From the NCBI GenBank assembly GCA_016712265.1, contig JADJRJ010000030.1:558001-622000 (forward strand): DNA of 64,000 nucleotides, given 5' to 3'. Both the position numbers and the translations under genes were made by a program. Of this stretch, positions 55,297-64,000 are shown piece by piece (within the stretch, counting starts at the first letter, position 1; each line of letters begins with the position of its first letter). Source of the DNA: Gemmatimonadota bacterium (lineage in GTDB: Bacteria > Gemmatimonadota > Gemmatimonadetes > Gemmatimonadales > Gemmatimonadaceae). The notes beneath the pieces are model-generated. The model saw nothing but the letters and a program-made list of their open reading frames with translations, was not told the DNA's origin and did not search any database.

Positions 55297-56840
55297 GCGG
55301 CCCCACGGTGCGTCGTCTCGGCCTCCTGGTCCTCGCGCTCGCGGCCTGTGGCCGCAGCACCCCGCGAGCCGTGGTCGTCCCGACGCCCGTCCCGAGCGGA
55401 GTCGACGCCCTGCCGACCGCCCCAACGCGCGACACCACCCCCGTGCCGTACGTGGTGCCCCCGGCCGTGGACTCGGCGCGCAAGACCCCGCCGCGCGCGG
55501 CAGAGCGGCCGGTGAATCGCTGCACCTTCGATCTCGAGAACACCCCGGAGTCGCGCGGGTTGGCCGTAAAGGACCCGATCTCACAGAAATACACCTCTTA
55601 CGTCGGCGGCGGAGTGATCGGGCGCTGCGTCGGACAATCGCTGCGCATCTTTGCCGACTCCGCCGAGAGCTACGAGCAGAACCGCCTGTACTACCTCATC
55701 GGCAAGGTCAAGTACCGGGAAGACCGGGTCACGCTGGACGCTGACCGGCTGACCTACTACCAAGCCGAGGAGCGCCTGGTCGCCGAAGGCAATGTCGTGG
55801 TGATCATGAAGGACTCGTCGCGCATGACTGGCCCGCGCGCCGAGTACTTCCGCGCTGTGCGCGGCGTGCGGACCGCCAGCCGCGTGATCATGACGGCGCG
55901 GCCGACCCTCCACATGTATGAGACCGACTCGGTAGGCAAGCGGCAGCCCGACCCCGTGCAGTTGGTGGCGGACAACATCATTGGGGAAGGGGACACGCTG
56001 TTCACCGCCTTTGGGCGCGTCGAGCTCGACCGGACAGACCTTACTGCGCGCGGCGATTCGGCCACGCTGGACAACCTCAAGCAGTATTCCCGCCTCATGA
56101 AGGGTCCGCGGGTGGAGAGCAAGGGAAAGGACGCCTTCTCGCTTACTGGACGCGTGATCGATGTCTTCGGACGCACCCGCAAGGTGGAGCGCGTACTCTC
56201 CGTCGATTCCGCCAGTGCCGTCAGCAAGGACCTGACGCTCTCGGCCGACACGGTGGACCTGCGGGTCACCGACAACCGGCTCGACCGAGCCTTTGCATTC
56301 GGGCCTTCGCGCGCGAATGCAATCACGAAGGAACGGCGCATCACGGCGGATTCGCTCGACGTGCGCATGCCCGGACAGCGCCTGCGTGAGTTGTTCGCGG
56401 TACGCGGGGCGTACGCCGAAAGCGATGTGGACACGCTCAAGATCGTGTCCACAGAACGCGATTGGCTCCGCGGCGACACTATCGTCGCTCGGTTCGACAG
56501 CATCCCGGCGCGAGACACGACATCGCAGCCCACCCTTCGCGACCTGGTCGCAAAGGGCCAGGCGAGTTCGTTCTACCAGATGCCATCCAATCGCGGCGAG
56601 AAGGACAAGCCCGGGCTTTCGTATGTGCGCGGTCGCGTGATCGCCCTCGACTTCAAGGCGCGGGAGGTCCAGACCGTGACCGTAACGGATTCTGTCGCTG
56701 GGCTGTTCCTTGAAGCGACTCCTCCCGATACCCTTCCTCCGGATAAGGCGCGCGCCGTGAAGCGCCCCACACGGGCCCCGGTACCGGCCCGGCCGGGGGC
56801 CGCACCACGTCGTCGCCCGGGACCGGGACTCCGCGAATGA
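55293..56840 (+). CDS. lptA: Large LptA/OstA-like lipoprotein
   Basis: The gene sits where lptA is expected. Its product has OstA-like repeats, such as DRLTYYQAEERLVAEGNVVV near residue 155 and further DTVDLR and DSLDVRMPGQRL segments, suggesting an extended beta-jellyroll. At 515 residues it is nearly three times E. coli LptA. It begins with a hydrophobic stretch ending in a lipobox (LALAAC, Cys19), then a Pro-rich linker, and ends in an Arg/Pro-rich tail. It may bridge the periplasm while anchored by lipid. An LptD-N-terminal-like role is an alternative. Confidence 0.78.
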   Translation: MSGPTVRRLGLLVLALAACGRSTPRAVVVPTPVPSGVDALPTAPTRDTTPVPYVVPPAVDSARKTPPRAAERPVNRCTFDLENTPESRGLAVKDPISQKYTSYVGGGVIGRCVGQSLRIFADSAESYEQNRLYYLIGKVKYREDRVTLDADRLTYYQAEERLVAEGNVVVIMKDSSRMTGPRAEYFRAVRGVRTASRVIMTARPTLHMYETDSVGKRQPDPVQLVADNIIGEGDTLFTAFGRVELDRTDLTARGDSATLDNLKQYSRLMKGPRVESKGKDAFSLTGRVIDVFGRTRKVERVLSVDSASAVSKDLTLSADTVDLRVTDNRLDRAFAFGPSRANAITKERRITADSLDVRMPGQRLRELFAVRGAYAESDVDTLKIVSTERDWLRGDTIVARFDSIPARDTTSQPTLRDLVAKGQASSFYQMPSNRGEKDKPGLSYVRGRVIALDFKAREVQTVTVTDSVAGLFLEATPPDTLPPDKARAVKRPTRAPVPARPGAAPRRRPGPGLRE

Positions 56841-58063
56841 CCGACGAACTACCTGACGACGACATCTCGCAACGCATCGAGGGACTGACCGGCGGCGATC
56901 GTTCGCTGGCGTTCGGTCTCCATGCGCTGATCGTCAGCGCGTCCCCGGAGGGATTTGCGAGCTTCCACGATGTCGCCATCAGGTTTCGCGAAGACTATCT
57001 CGCGTCGATTCGTACCCGCGGCCTGGACGCGGACCAGGAGGCGGCCCGCCTCTCCCTCGACGAAGTGCGGACCTTCCTGTCGAAGTCGGTATTCCCGCGG
57101 CTGACGGCGCAAGGACTGGCCATCTACCCCGCCACCGGGGCACCGCCGGAGGTCGCTGACGCCATTCGGGTTGCGCCCAATGTGTGGGCCACGATCGCCA
57201 CGCAGCGGGGAGACCTCGCAGAGGCGCTCCGAAAGACGGGGGAGCATGCCTCCGTCGCCGCGGCACCGACGCGGGCCCCAACGCCCATGGCGGTGCCGTC
57301 GGGGTCGATCATCGAGGCGCGGGGCCTGGTCAAGGTCTACCGGCGCCGCCGCGTGGTGAACGACGTCGCCTTCCGGCTTCAGCAGGGCGAAATCGTGGGA
57401 TTGCTCGGACCCAATGGCGCCGGAAAGACCACGACGTTTTACATGATCGTCGGGCTGATCCCGCCCCAGGCCGGCCACATCCAGCTGGACGGTGAGGACA
57501 TCACCCGCATGCCGATGTACCGTCGCGCTCGGCGGGGGATCGGGTACCTTTCGCAGGAGCCCTCCATCTTCCGGAAACTCTCCGTGGAGGAGAACCTCCT
57601 GGCCATCCTTGAGACGTTGCCTCTCAGCAAGGAGGAGCGTCGATCTAGGCTGGAAGCCCTGCTGGACGAATTGGGAATCAAGCACCTCCGGAAGAGCAAG
57701 GCGTTCGCGCTTTCCGGTGGGGAGCGGCGGCGGCTCGAGATCACCCGGGCCCTCGTATCGCAACCGAAGTTCATGATGCTCGATGAGCCGTTTGCGGGAG
57801 TTGATCCCATCGCGGTCCACGACATCCAGAAGATCGTGGCAGGGTTGCGGCAACGCGGCATTGGGGTGTTGATCTCGGATCACAACGTGGAGCAGACGCT
57901 GGATATCGTGGACCGCGCGTACATCATGTTCGATGGCCAGGTGAAGGTCTCCGGAACGGTGCGGGAACTCGTCTTTGACGACGAAGTCTCCCGCATCTAT
58001 CTCGGGCCCACGCTGACCGCGCGGTTGCGCGAGCGCTTCGCGACCGAGGACACGGCCGCATGA
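56837..58063 (+). CDS. lptB: LPS export ABC transporter ATPase LptB with extra N-terminal domain
   Basis: Residues 158-408 are a complete LptB: Walker A GPNGAGKTT at 191-199, YLSQEPSIFRKLSVEENL Q-loop region, signature LSGGE at 292-296, Walker B FMMLDEP, and the switch His349. It powers LPS extraction with LptFG, which are not in the window. Residues 1-157 are additional: about 130 mostly helical residues with a winged-helix-like pattern, then an Ala/Pro linker. The ATG overlapping the lptA stop supports the long form; an internal ATG at codon 151 lacks a ribosome site. lptB-rpoN is a classical pair. Confidence 0.88.
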   Translation: MTDELPDDDISQRIEGLTGGDRSLAFGLHALIVSASPEGFASFHDVAIRFREDYLASIRTRGLDADQEAARLSLDEVRTFLSKSVFPRLTAQGLAIYPATGAPPEVADAIRVAPNVWATIATQRGDLAEALRKTGEHASVAAAPTRAPTPMAVPSGSIIEARGLVKVYRRRRVVNDVAFRLQQGEIVGLLGPNGAGKTTTFYMIVGLIPPQAGHIQLDGEDITRMPMYRRARRGIGYLSQEPSIFRKLSVEENLLAILETLPLSKEERRSRLEALLDELGIKHLRKSKAFALSGGERRRLEITRALVSQPKFMMLDEPFAGVDPIAVHDIQKIVAGLRQRGIGVLISDHNVEQTLDIVDRAYIMFDGQVKVSGTVRELVFDDEVSRIYLGPTLTARLRERFATEDTAA

Positions 58064-59562
58064 GGGCCGGCCTCAGCCAGAGCACCTCGCTCAGGCAGGA
58101 ACTAAAGATCAATCCACGCCTGTACCAGGCGATGGACCTGCTCTACATGCCGCTGCTGGACCTGCAGCAGCATCTCAAGCAGGAGCTGCTGATCAACCCC
58201 TTCCTCGAGATGGTGGAACCCGAGGAGGACGAGGAGGTCGCAGAACAGGAGGCCGCCGAAGAAGGCGAGGAAGGTCCGGTCGACCTCTCGGAGCCCGAAG
58301 AACCCAGCACCCCGGAACTCGAGGCGCAAAAGAACGACACGGTCGATTGGGAAGAGATCCTCCAGGACGGATTCGCCCCGGATGGCCCGCGGGAGGAGAC
58401 CGAGGAACGCGAGTACTACGAGCCGGTCACGGTGGAGTCGCGGGACCTGTCCGATCACCTCCGCGACCAGGTCGCGCTGCTCGAACTCAACCCCCGGCAG
58501 CTGCTCCTCGCCGATGAGTTCATCGGGAACATCGGTGAAACCGGGTGGTTGACCTGCTCCCTGGAAGAGATCCAGACCTCTATCAACGAGGTCGTGGCCC
58601 GCGCCGCAGAAAAGGAGGGGTTTCAGGGCACCCTCCCGTTCTACACCGCCGAAGAATGCCAGGCGGCGTTGCAGGTCATCCAGGGCCTGGACCCGTCGGG
58701 CGTGGGCGCACGCGACCTGCGCGAGTGCCTGCTCCTCCAACTGCGCGACCAGCAGCACGAAGACACCCTGCAGTACCGCCTGGTGCACGACGCGTTCGAC
58801 GAACTCATCGCCCATCGCTGGAGCGAGTTGTCCAAGCGGTTCGGCATCAGCCCCGCTGACGTGCAGCAAGCCGCCGACGAGGTGGCCAAGCTGGACCCCA
58901 AGCCGGGACTGCGCCACTCGAGCGCCTCGGACGGCTACATCGTCCCGGACATGGTCGTGGAGAAGATCGACGGCGCGTATCGCGTATTCATCAATGACGC
59001 GAACCTGCCGCGACTCAAGCTGAGCCGGGCGTACCAGGAGATTGCCCGAGACAAGAAGAAGTTCGACGGCGAGAACAAGGAGTTCATCGCCAACAAGCTG
59101 AATTCAGCGAACTGGATGATCCAGGCCATTGAGCAGCGGCGCCAGACGATGCTCAAGGTCATGAACTACATCGTCGAACGGCAGCGCGACTTCTTCGAAA
59201 AGGGCGTCCGCGGCCTCCGGCCGCTCACCTTGCGCGAAGTCGCCGACGTCATCGGCATGCACGAGAGCACGGTCAGTCGCGTGACGAACGAGAAGTTCGT
59301 GCAAACCCCTCGCGGCGTGCTCCCGCTCAAGTACTTTTTCTCGTCGGGCCTCGCCACCACCGGCGGCGAGGATGTGTCGGCCCGCGGGATCCGCGACCAG
59401 ATCGAGAAACTCGTGGCCAACGAGGACCCGAAGAACCCGCTGACCGACCAGGCCATCGTGCAAATTCTCCAGGACGGCGGGGTGCACATCGCCCGACGCA
59501 CGGTGGCCAAGTATCGCGATCAACTCGGTGTGTTGTCGGCACGCATGCGGAAGCGCGTCTAG
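58060..59562 (+). CDS. rpoN: RNA polymerase sigma-54 factor
   Basis: RpoN directs transcription from -24/-12 promoters with help from activator ATPases. Region I is the Gln/Leu-rich N-terminus (SLRQELKINPRLYQAMDLL), region II is strongly acidic (residues 50-120), and region III contains the core-binding part and the HESTVSRVTNEKFVQTPRG helix-turn-helix. The RpoN box ARRTVAKYRDQ is near the C-terminus, one residue off the ARRTVAKYRE consensus. Length is 500 residues. It overlaps lptB by four bases. Confidence 0.96.
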   Translation: MRAGLSQSTSLRQELKINPRLYQAMDLLYMPLLDLQQHLKQELLINPFLEMVEPEEDEEVAEQEAAEEGEEGPVDLSEPEEPSTPELEAQKNDTVDWEEILQDGFAPDGPREETEEREYYEPVTVESRDLSDHLRDQVALLELNPRQLLLADEFIGNIGETGWLTCSLEEIQTSINEVVARAAEKEGFQGTLPFYTAEECQAALQVIQGLDPSGVGARDLRECLLLQLRDQQHEDTLQYRLVHDAFDELIAHRWSELSKRFGISPADVQQAADEVAKLDPKPGLRHSSASDGYIVPDMVVEKIDGAYRVFINDANLPRLKLSRAYQEIARDKKKFDGENKEFIANKLNSANWMIQAIEQRRQTMLKVMNYIVERQRDFFEKGVRGLRPLTLREVADVIGMHESTVSRVTNEKFVQTPRGVLPLKYFFSSGLATTGGEDVSARGIRDQIEKLVANEDPKNPLTDQAIVQILQDGGVHIARRTVAKYRDQLGVLSARMRKRV

Positions 59563-59563
59563 C

Positions 59564-60643
59564 ATGCCGGACGGCAGACGGCAGACGGAAGACGGTAGCG
59601 GCCGCCAGGTCGAAGGCGAGCGGCCCGTCGGCTCTCCGCTCGAGGTGCAGGCGCCGCTCCCGACCGAAAGCGAGACGTCGCCCGCTGACCGCCGCCTGCC
59701 GGCCGCCGCCTCAGACATTCAGGTCTCGGTCCTCGTGCCGGCCAAGGACGAAGCCGAGAACCTCCCGCTGTTCATGGAGCAGGCCGAAGCCGTCCTGGGG
59801 CGCGACGGGGTGCGGTATGAGGTCATCGTGATCGATGATGGCTCCGTTGACCAAACCTGGGCAACGATCGAACGACTGCGTGCCCGGTACCCGTTCCTGA
59901 GAGGGGTGCGGCACCGCAGCCGCCGGGGAATCGCCGATGCCCTGCGCACCGGGTTTCTCAACGCGCGGGGACAGGTGTTGGTCTTCTACCCGGCCGACCT
60001 GCAGTTCAAGCCGGAGGACATCCCGCGGTTGGTGGCACCGATCCTCGCCAACGAGGCCGACATGGTCACCGGCTTCAAGCAGGGGAAGTATGAAAAGGCC
60101 TTCGTCTCGCGGATCTACAACGGCCTCAGCCGGCTGCTGTTTGACGTGCGCGTCAAGGACCTGAACAGCGTCAAGGCGTATCGGCGCGAGATCATGGAAC
60201 AGTTGCCGATCCGCCCGGACTGGCACCGCTACATGATCGTCATCGCCGCCTCGCAGGGATTTTCGGTGGCGGAGATCCCGGTGCCTCTGTATCCCCGGCA
60301 CGCCGGCAAGTCGAAGTTTGGCCTCAGTCGCATCCCCGTCGGCGTGCTCGACATGCTGAGCGTCTGGTTCGAGTTGCGCTTCTCGCAGAAGCCGCTGCTC
60401 CTGTTTGGGATGATGGGCGCCGCGCTGTTTGCCACTGGCGTGGTCGCCGGCCTGGTCGCGCTCGGCCGCCTCGCGTTCCTGGGCGTTGGAACCCGATCGG
60501 TGTGGACCGTCATCCAGACGACGCTCATCCTGGGGTCCATCTTCTTTGTCGCGGGGCTGCTGGGAGAGCAGGTGGCCGGCCTGCGCGCACAGGTGCGCGA
60601 GCTGCGTCGGGTGACCGACGAGTTGCACGACCCGCCGACCTGA
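59564..60643 (+). CDS. Family 2 glycosyltransferase (dolichol-phosphate-mannose-synthase-like)
   Basis: The GT-A domain spans about residues 49-270: VLVPAKDEAENLPLF, VIDDGSVDQTW and the metal-binding FYPADLQ. Two hydrophobic helices follow at the C-terminus (near residues 283-310 and 320-340). It probably transfers a sugar to a lipid carrier at the membrane. The first 48 residues are polar, low in complexity and partly encoded by a GACGGNA heptamer array at 59570-59597. The ATG one base after the rpoN stop is given, but a later start is possible. Confidence 0.85.
   Translation: MPDGRRQTEDGSGRQVEGERPVGSPLEVQAPLPTESETSPADRRLPAAASDIQVSVLVPAKDEAENLPLFMEQAEAVLGRDGVRYEVIVIDDGSVDQTWATIERLRARYPFLRGVRHRSRRGIADALRTGFLNARGQVLVFYPADLQFKPEDIPRLVAPILANEADMVTGFKQGKYEKAFVSRIYNGLSRLLFDVRVKDLNSVKAYRREIMEQLPIRPDWHRYMIVIAASQGFSVAEIPVPLYPRHAGKSKFGLSRIPVGVLDMLSVWFELRFSQKPLLLFGMMGAALFATGVVAGLVALGRLAFLGVGTRSVWTVIQTTLILGSIFFVAGLLGEQVAGLRAQVRELRRVTDELHDPPT
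59570..59597 (+). repeat. Four-unit GACGGNA heptamer array
   Basis: Four head-to-tail 7-base units read GACGGCA, GACGGCA, GACGGAA, GACGGTA, followed by GCGG. The array starts seven bases after the rpoN stop. If the annotated start of the glycosyltransferase is right, it codes for part of its disordered N-terminus. A two-unit version lies at 20232-20245. Confidence 0.75.
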
Positions 60644-60644
60644 C

Positions 60645-61805
60645 GTGTCGCCGCTGCGCGTCCTCTTCCTCGCGCACTCGTTTCCTCGCACCTCGGGCGA
60701 CGCCGCTGGCTCCTTTCTCCTCCACCTCGCCAGGGCACTCGGGGAGCAGGATGTCGAGGTTCGCGTGGTCGCCCCCTCGGCACCCGGGTTGCCGGGGTTC
60801 GAGGAGGTCGGCGGGATTCCCACCATGCGCTTCCGGTACGCCCCGCCTCGTTGGGAAACGCTGGCCTACACGGGGAACATGGCGGCCGAGGTGCGCGGAT
60901 CGCTGGCGGGAAAGCTCGCCATGCTCGGCTACCTCCTCTCAGGCACCGGCGCCGCCGGTCGGGCGATTCACGGGTGGGCCCCAGACGTCGTCCATGCCCA
61001 CTGGTGGTTTCCAGGGGGACTGACCGGCGTGCTCCCGGCCCGGTGGCATGGGGTCCCCATGGTCACCACGATGCACGGTTCCGATGTGCGCCTGGCGGTC
61101 GGCGTGAGAGCCGCGCACCCGCTGCTTCGTCACGTCCTTCGGAGTTCGGCCGCGGTCACCACCGTATCCTCCTGGCTCGCAGCACAAGTACGGAGCATTG
61201 CGGCAACGGTCGAACCACTGGTCGAGCCGATGCCGGTAGCAACCGACTTGTTCGCCCCAGCTACGGCCGCGCGCGAGCGCCTGTTGTTCGTTGGGCGCCT
61301 CAACCGACAGAAGGGCATTGCCGACCTCATCGAGGCTATGGCCCGGACGCACAGCGCAGTTGGCCTCGATGTCATCGGTGATGGCCCGGACCGGCCTACC
61401 CTCGAGGCCCGGGCGAGGGAGCTCGGTGTGGCACAACGCGTCTGGTGGCACAGAGCGCTGCCACAGCCGGACGTCGTCCCGTACTACCAGCGGGCCATCG
61501 CGACCGTGATGCCGGGGCTCGACGAGGGGCTCGGCCTCGTCGCCGTGGAATCGCTGCTGTGCGAGACGCCGGTGATTGCGTACGCCTCCGGCGGCACCGT
61601 GGATGTCGTGGAACCGAACCGAACCGGCCTCCTGGTTCCCCCCGGATCGATCGACGGGCTGGCTGCTGCCATCGACACGCTGGCCACCGGAACCGGCGGT
61701 CCCTCCATGGGACAGGAAGGCCGCCGAAGGATGCTGGATCGCTTCTCACCAGCGGCCGTGGCTGCCAGGTACGCCGCGGTCTACCGGCAGGTACGGAAAG
61801 GGTAG
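60645..61805 (+). CDS. Family 4 glycosyltransferase
   Basis: A GT-B fold enzyme of the GT4 (glycosyl transferases group 1) type. The N-terminal domain begins LRVLFLAHSFPRTSGDAAG and includes HAHWWFPGG and TTMHGSDVRL. The C-terminal domain has LLFVGRLNRQKGI, VIGDGPDRPTLE, and the donor-binding EGLGLVAVESLLCETPVIA with its E-x7-E pair. Length is 386 residues. The GTG start is one base after the preceding gene. Acceptor and donor sugars are unknown; context suggests surface polysaccharide or LPS. Confidence 0.88.
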   Translation: MSPLRVLFLAHSFPRTSGDAAGSFLLHLARALGEQDVEVRVVAPSAPGLPGFEEVGGIPTMRFRYAPPRWETLAYTGNMAAEVRGSLAGKLAMLGYLLSGTGAAGRAIHGWAPDVVHAHWWFPGGLTGVLPARWHGVPMVTTMHGSDVRLAVGVRAAHPLLRHVLRSSAAVTTVSSWLAAQVRSIAATVEPLVEPMPVATDLFAPATAARERLLFVGRLNRQKGIADLIEAMARTHSAVGLDVIGDGPDRPTLEARARELGVAQRVWWHRALPQPDVVPYYQRAIATVMPGLDEGLGLVAVESLLCETPVIAYASGGTVDVVEPNRTGLLVPPGSIDGLAAAIDTLATGTGGPSMGQEGRRRMLDRFSPAAVAARYAAVYRQVRKG

Positions 61806-61868
61806 GGCACCGTCACGGGGTTTGGCGGTACCAAGAGTCGGTGCGTCGCCCTATTGCCGGTGCCGGGC

Positions 61869-61874
61869 TAAATT
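61869..61874 (+). promoter_or_regulatory. Possible -10 element of the YfhO-type gene
   Basis: TAAATT, followed by GC as in other boxes here, lies 16 bases before the ATG at 61891. No -35 box is seen at the expected distance. Confidence 0.3.
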
Positions 61875-61890
61875 GCGCCCCCGGAACCAG

Positions 61891-64000
61891 ATGCAGCCTC
61901 CGAACGGTGCCCCTTCAACGCCAGACATGACCAAGCCCGCAGCTGAAGTTGGTACATCCGGGCCTTCCACCGCACCTCGACACGCGGGTTGGATCGCGGC
62001 TGGCGTGCACCTGCTCGCCACGATGATTCTGGCCTGGCCGGCCCTCACCGGCCAGCTATTGCTCAACGCCCGTTCCGACCAGTACAAGGCCGGGTATGCG
62101 TTCCGCGATTTCGCGCGGCAGTATTTCGCCGAGCACGGCGCCATTCCGCAGTGGAATCCCTGGCTCTTTGGTGGGATGCCGTTCGTCGACGCAATGCACG
62201 GCGACACCTTCTACCCGACCGCGTTGCTCCGGCTGCTGCTCGGGACGGGCCCCGGGATGACGTGGGGCCTCGTGATCCACCTGTTCCTGGCTGGCATCTT
62301 CACGTACCTGCTGCTCCGGACCCTGCGCCTCTCCTTCCACTCGGCGATGCTGGGCGGCGTGGCGTACCAGATGTCGGGGAACATCGCCGGTCTGGTGTCG
62401 CCCGGTCACGACGGCAAGATCTTCGTCGCGGCCTTGTTGCCGCTGGCGCTGTGGCTCCTCGTACGAGGCATTCGCGATCAACGCGGGTGGGCCTGGGGAC
62501 CACTCGCGCTCGTCGTGGGCTTGGCCGTGTTATCGCCGCACCCGCAACTGCTGCAGTACATGTTGCTGCTGTGCGGCGCATTTTCCCTCTTCCTCTGGCG
62601 TGGGTGGGGGAATGGGCCCGACGACCCTCCCGGGGCACGAAGCGGGAAGCAACTGGGACTGGCACTCTCAGCGATTGCCACGGGGATGCTCATCGGCGCC
62701 ATACAGTTCTGGCCGGTGGTGACATACACCCCATGGTCTCCGCGCAATGGTGGACTGGGCTGGGAGCATGCTGTCTCGTTCTCCCTGCCACCAGAAGAGC
62801 TGGTCAACTTCGCATTGCCGGAATTCACCGGCATGCTTGGCGCGTATTGGGGGCGGAACGGGATCCACCTGCACTCGGAGTACGTCGGCATCGCCGTGCT
62901 GCTCTTGGCGGCGGCGGCGTTTGGCGACTGGGCACAGGGTCCGCTCCGGCGTTTGCGCTGGTTCTTCGCTGGGTCTTTTGTGGTCTCCCTGCTCTGGGCG
63001 ATGGGAGGGAACACGCCGTTTTACCAGCTGGTCTACGCGATCGTACCCGGCACCAAGTTCTTTCGGGCGCCGAGCACCATGCTCTTCATCGTCAACTTCA
63101 CCTTGGCCTGCCTGGCCGCGGTCGGCGCCGAGCGGGTACTGAGGGGATCGCTCCCTCGGCGCGTCCTGTGGGTCGCCAGTGGCGTTGCGGCACTGCTCGG
63201 GCTGTTTGCCGTTTCGGGTGCGCTGACGAATACCGCCCTATCTCTGGCCGGCCCGGAGCGCGCACAGTTTGTCCTCGCCAACGAGCCGGCGCTCCGTGCG
63301 GGCGCGGTCCGGATGTTGGCCTTTGCGGTCCTCATGTCGCTGGCGCTCGTGCTCGTGGCTCGCAAGCGACTCTCCCGCGACCTCGCCGGTGCCCTGCTGA
63401 TCGGCATCGTCGCTGTGGACCTTTGGAGCATCCTCCGGCGCTACTTCATGTTCATGCCACCGGCGGCGGCGACCTTCGCGACCGACGACGCCATCGCCTG
63501 GCTCCAGAAGCAACCCGGTCCGTTTCGTGTCATTCCCCTCCCGCCACGCCAAGGGACGGAGCATGACCAGTACCTGCAGGCGCTCAACTATGACGGCCTG
63601 ATGACGCACCGCATCGCGGTGGCGATGGGATATCACGGCAACCACATCGGCAAGTACGACTTGCTCCTCGGGTCGGATTACTCGCAGCTCGGCAACCCGA
63701 ACTTCTGGCGGCTGGCCAACACCCGTTACTTTCTCACCGACGAGCCGACGCTGCCCATCGACAGTGCACGCACCGTCTTCGGCCCGGCGACGAATGTGCA
63801 CGGGCGTCAGGTCTGGGTACATCAGGTCCCGGTGCAAACATCCTACGCGTGGACGACCACAGCCTTGCTCAAGGCAAGCGAGGAGCAGGCCGCACAGACG
63901 GTGCTCAATCCCAGCTTTGACGTGCAGACCGTGGCCATTTTCGACTCGAGTGCCCGGGTGGACGCGGCAGAGCTGCGCGCCGTGCCGCAGCCGAGCCGTG
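61891..64000 (+). CDS. YfhO-like multi-pass membrane protein (3' end outside window)
   Basis: The frame runs open to the window end, giving at least 703 residues. About twelve hydrophobic helices are seen. The first periplasmic loop holds the family-like NARSDQYKAGYAFRDFARQYF and PQWNPWLFGGMPF, as in GT-C-type YfhO proteins, which are implicated in glycosylating surface polymers in Firmicutes. A soluble region begins near residue 520 (PGPFRVIPLP). The position after two glycosyltransferases supports an envelope-sugar role, but no substrate can be named. An in-frame ATG at 61927 is an alternative start; neither has a clear Shine-Dalgarno sequence. Confidence 0.78.
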   Translation, partial: MQPPNGAPSTPDMTKPAAEVGTSGPSTAPRHAGWIAAGVHLLATMILAWPALTGQLLLNARSDQYKAGYAFRDFARQYFAEHGAIPQWNPWLFGGMPFVDAMHGDTFYPTALLRLLLGTGPGMTWGLVIHLFLAGIFTYLLLRTLRLSFHSAMLGGVAYQMSGNIAGLVSPGHDGKIFVAALLPLALWLLVRGIRDQRGWAWGPLALVVGLAVLSPHPQLLQYMLLLCGAFSLFLWRGWGNGPDDPPGARSGKQLGLALSAIATGMLIGAIQFWPVVTYTPWSPRNGGLGWEHAVSFSLPPEELVNFALPEFTGMLGAYWGRNGIHLHSEYVGIAVLLLAAAAFGDWAQGPLRRLRWFFAGSFVVSLLWAMGGNTPFYQLVYAIVPGTKFFRAPSTMLFIVNFTLACLAAVGAERVLRGSLPRRVLWVASGVAALLGLFAVSGALTNTALSLAGPERAQFVLANEPALRAGAVRMLAFAVLMSLALVLVARKRLSRDLAGALLIGIVAVDLWSILRRYFMFMPPAAATFATDDAIAWLQKQPGPFRVIPLPPRQGTEHDQYLQALNYDGLMTHRIAVAMGYHGNHIGKYDLLLGSDYSQLGNPNFWRLANTRYFLTDEPTLPIDSARTVFGPATNVHGRQVWVHQVPVQTSYAWTTTALLKASEEQAAQTVLNPSFDVQTVAIFDSSARVDAAELRAVPQPSR

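Noticed and set aside
59570..59597. Heptamer array considered as a CRISPR or iteron origin
   Set aside because: Units are head-to-tail without spacers and there are only four. No cas or replication initiator gene is near.

Overview
The window is a 64 kb, GC-rich (roughly two thirds GC) bacterial chromosome segment. Every gene I can support, about 66 in all, lies on the + strand, usually with 1-4 base start/stop overlaps. There are no tRNA or rRNA genes, insertion sequences, phage genes, CRISPR arrays or recognisable defence genes. The content fits an aerobic diderm: Kdo synthesis plus LptA/B/C for lipopolysaccharide, a 14-subunit complex I, a three-subunit menaquinone-type succinate dehydrogenase, futalosine-pathway menaquinone genes, sigma-54 and an oxygen-dependent acyl-ACP desaturase. 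My best guess is Gemmatimonadota or a close relative. That is an inference from gene style, not a phylogenetic result.

Layout: 1-3.9 kb holds housekeeping genes (radA end, ispD, threonylcarbamoyl-AMP synthase, a YwlE-like arginine phosphatase, aroE, comF). 3.9-8.5 kb holds the lower-glycolysis trio gap-pgk-tpiA, then secG and carA. 8.5-10.6 kb holds an HU-like protein with its own promoter and a strong terminator, then moaD-moaE-moaA. 10.7-15.1 kb is mdh-sdhC-sdhA-sdhB, followed by a stand-alone acyl-ACP desaturase. 16.4-31.0 kb is the complete nuoA-N operon, with a near-consensus promoter and a Rex-like operator in front and a GC hairpin behind. 31.1-37.5 kb holds a phosphohexomutase, a UPF0182 membrane protein, sucCD and ndk. 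37.6-43.6 kb is the classical DUF177-rpmF-plsX-fabH-fabD-fabG-acpP-fabF lipid cluster. 43.6-47.2 kb holds mqnE-mqnA-mqnC and ispF. 47.2-49.9 kb holds a DedA protein, a Xer recombinase and an M19 dipeptidase. 50.0-59.6 kb is an LPS cluster: kdsB-pyrG-kdsA-kdsC-kdsD-lptC-lptA-lptB-rpoN. 59.6-64 kb holds two glycosyltransferases and the start of a large YfhO-type membrane protein.

Functionally, glycolysis, malate dehydrogenase, succinyl-CoA synthetase, succinate dehydrogenase and complex I feed electrons to a menaquinone pool. That pool's head group comes from the mqn genes here, and its side chain needs the isoprenoid pathway of ispD and ispF. The fab cluster feeds phospholipid and lipid A, and the kds/lpt genes build and export LPS.

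I found no unmistakably new multi-gene system. The points most worth a second look are: a Rex-type operator in front of nuoA; genes predicted to make leaderless mRNAs; a 53-bp duplication creating an 18-codon open frame between nuoD and nuoE; TTA leucine codons concentrated in a CG-TTA-GG context; a 157-residue extra domain on LptB; apparent lipid anchors on both LptA and LptC; and a C-x5-C-x2-C cluster motif in MqnE.
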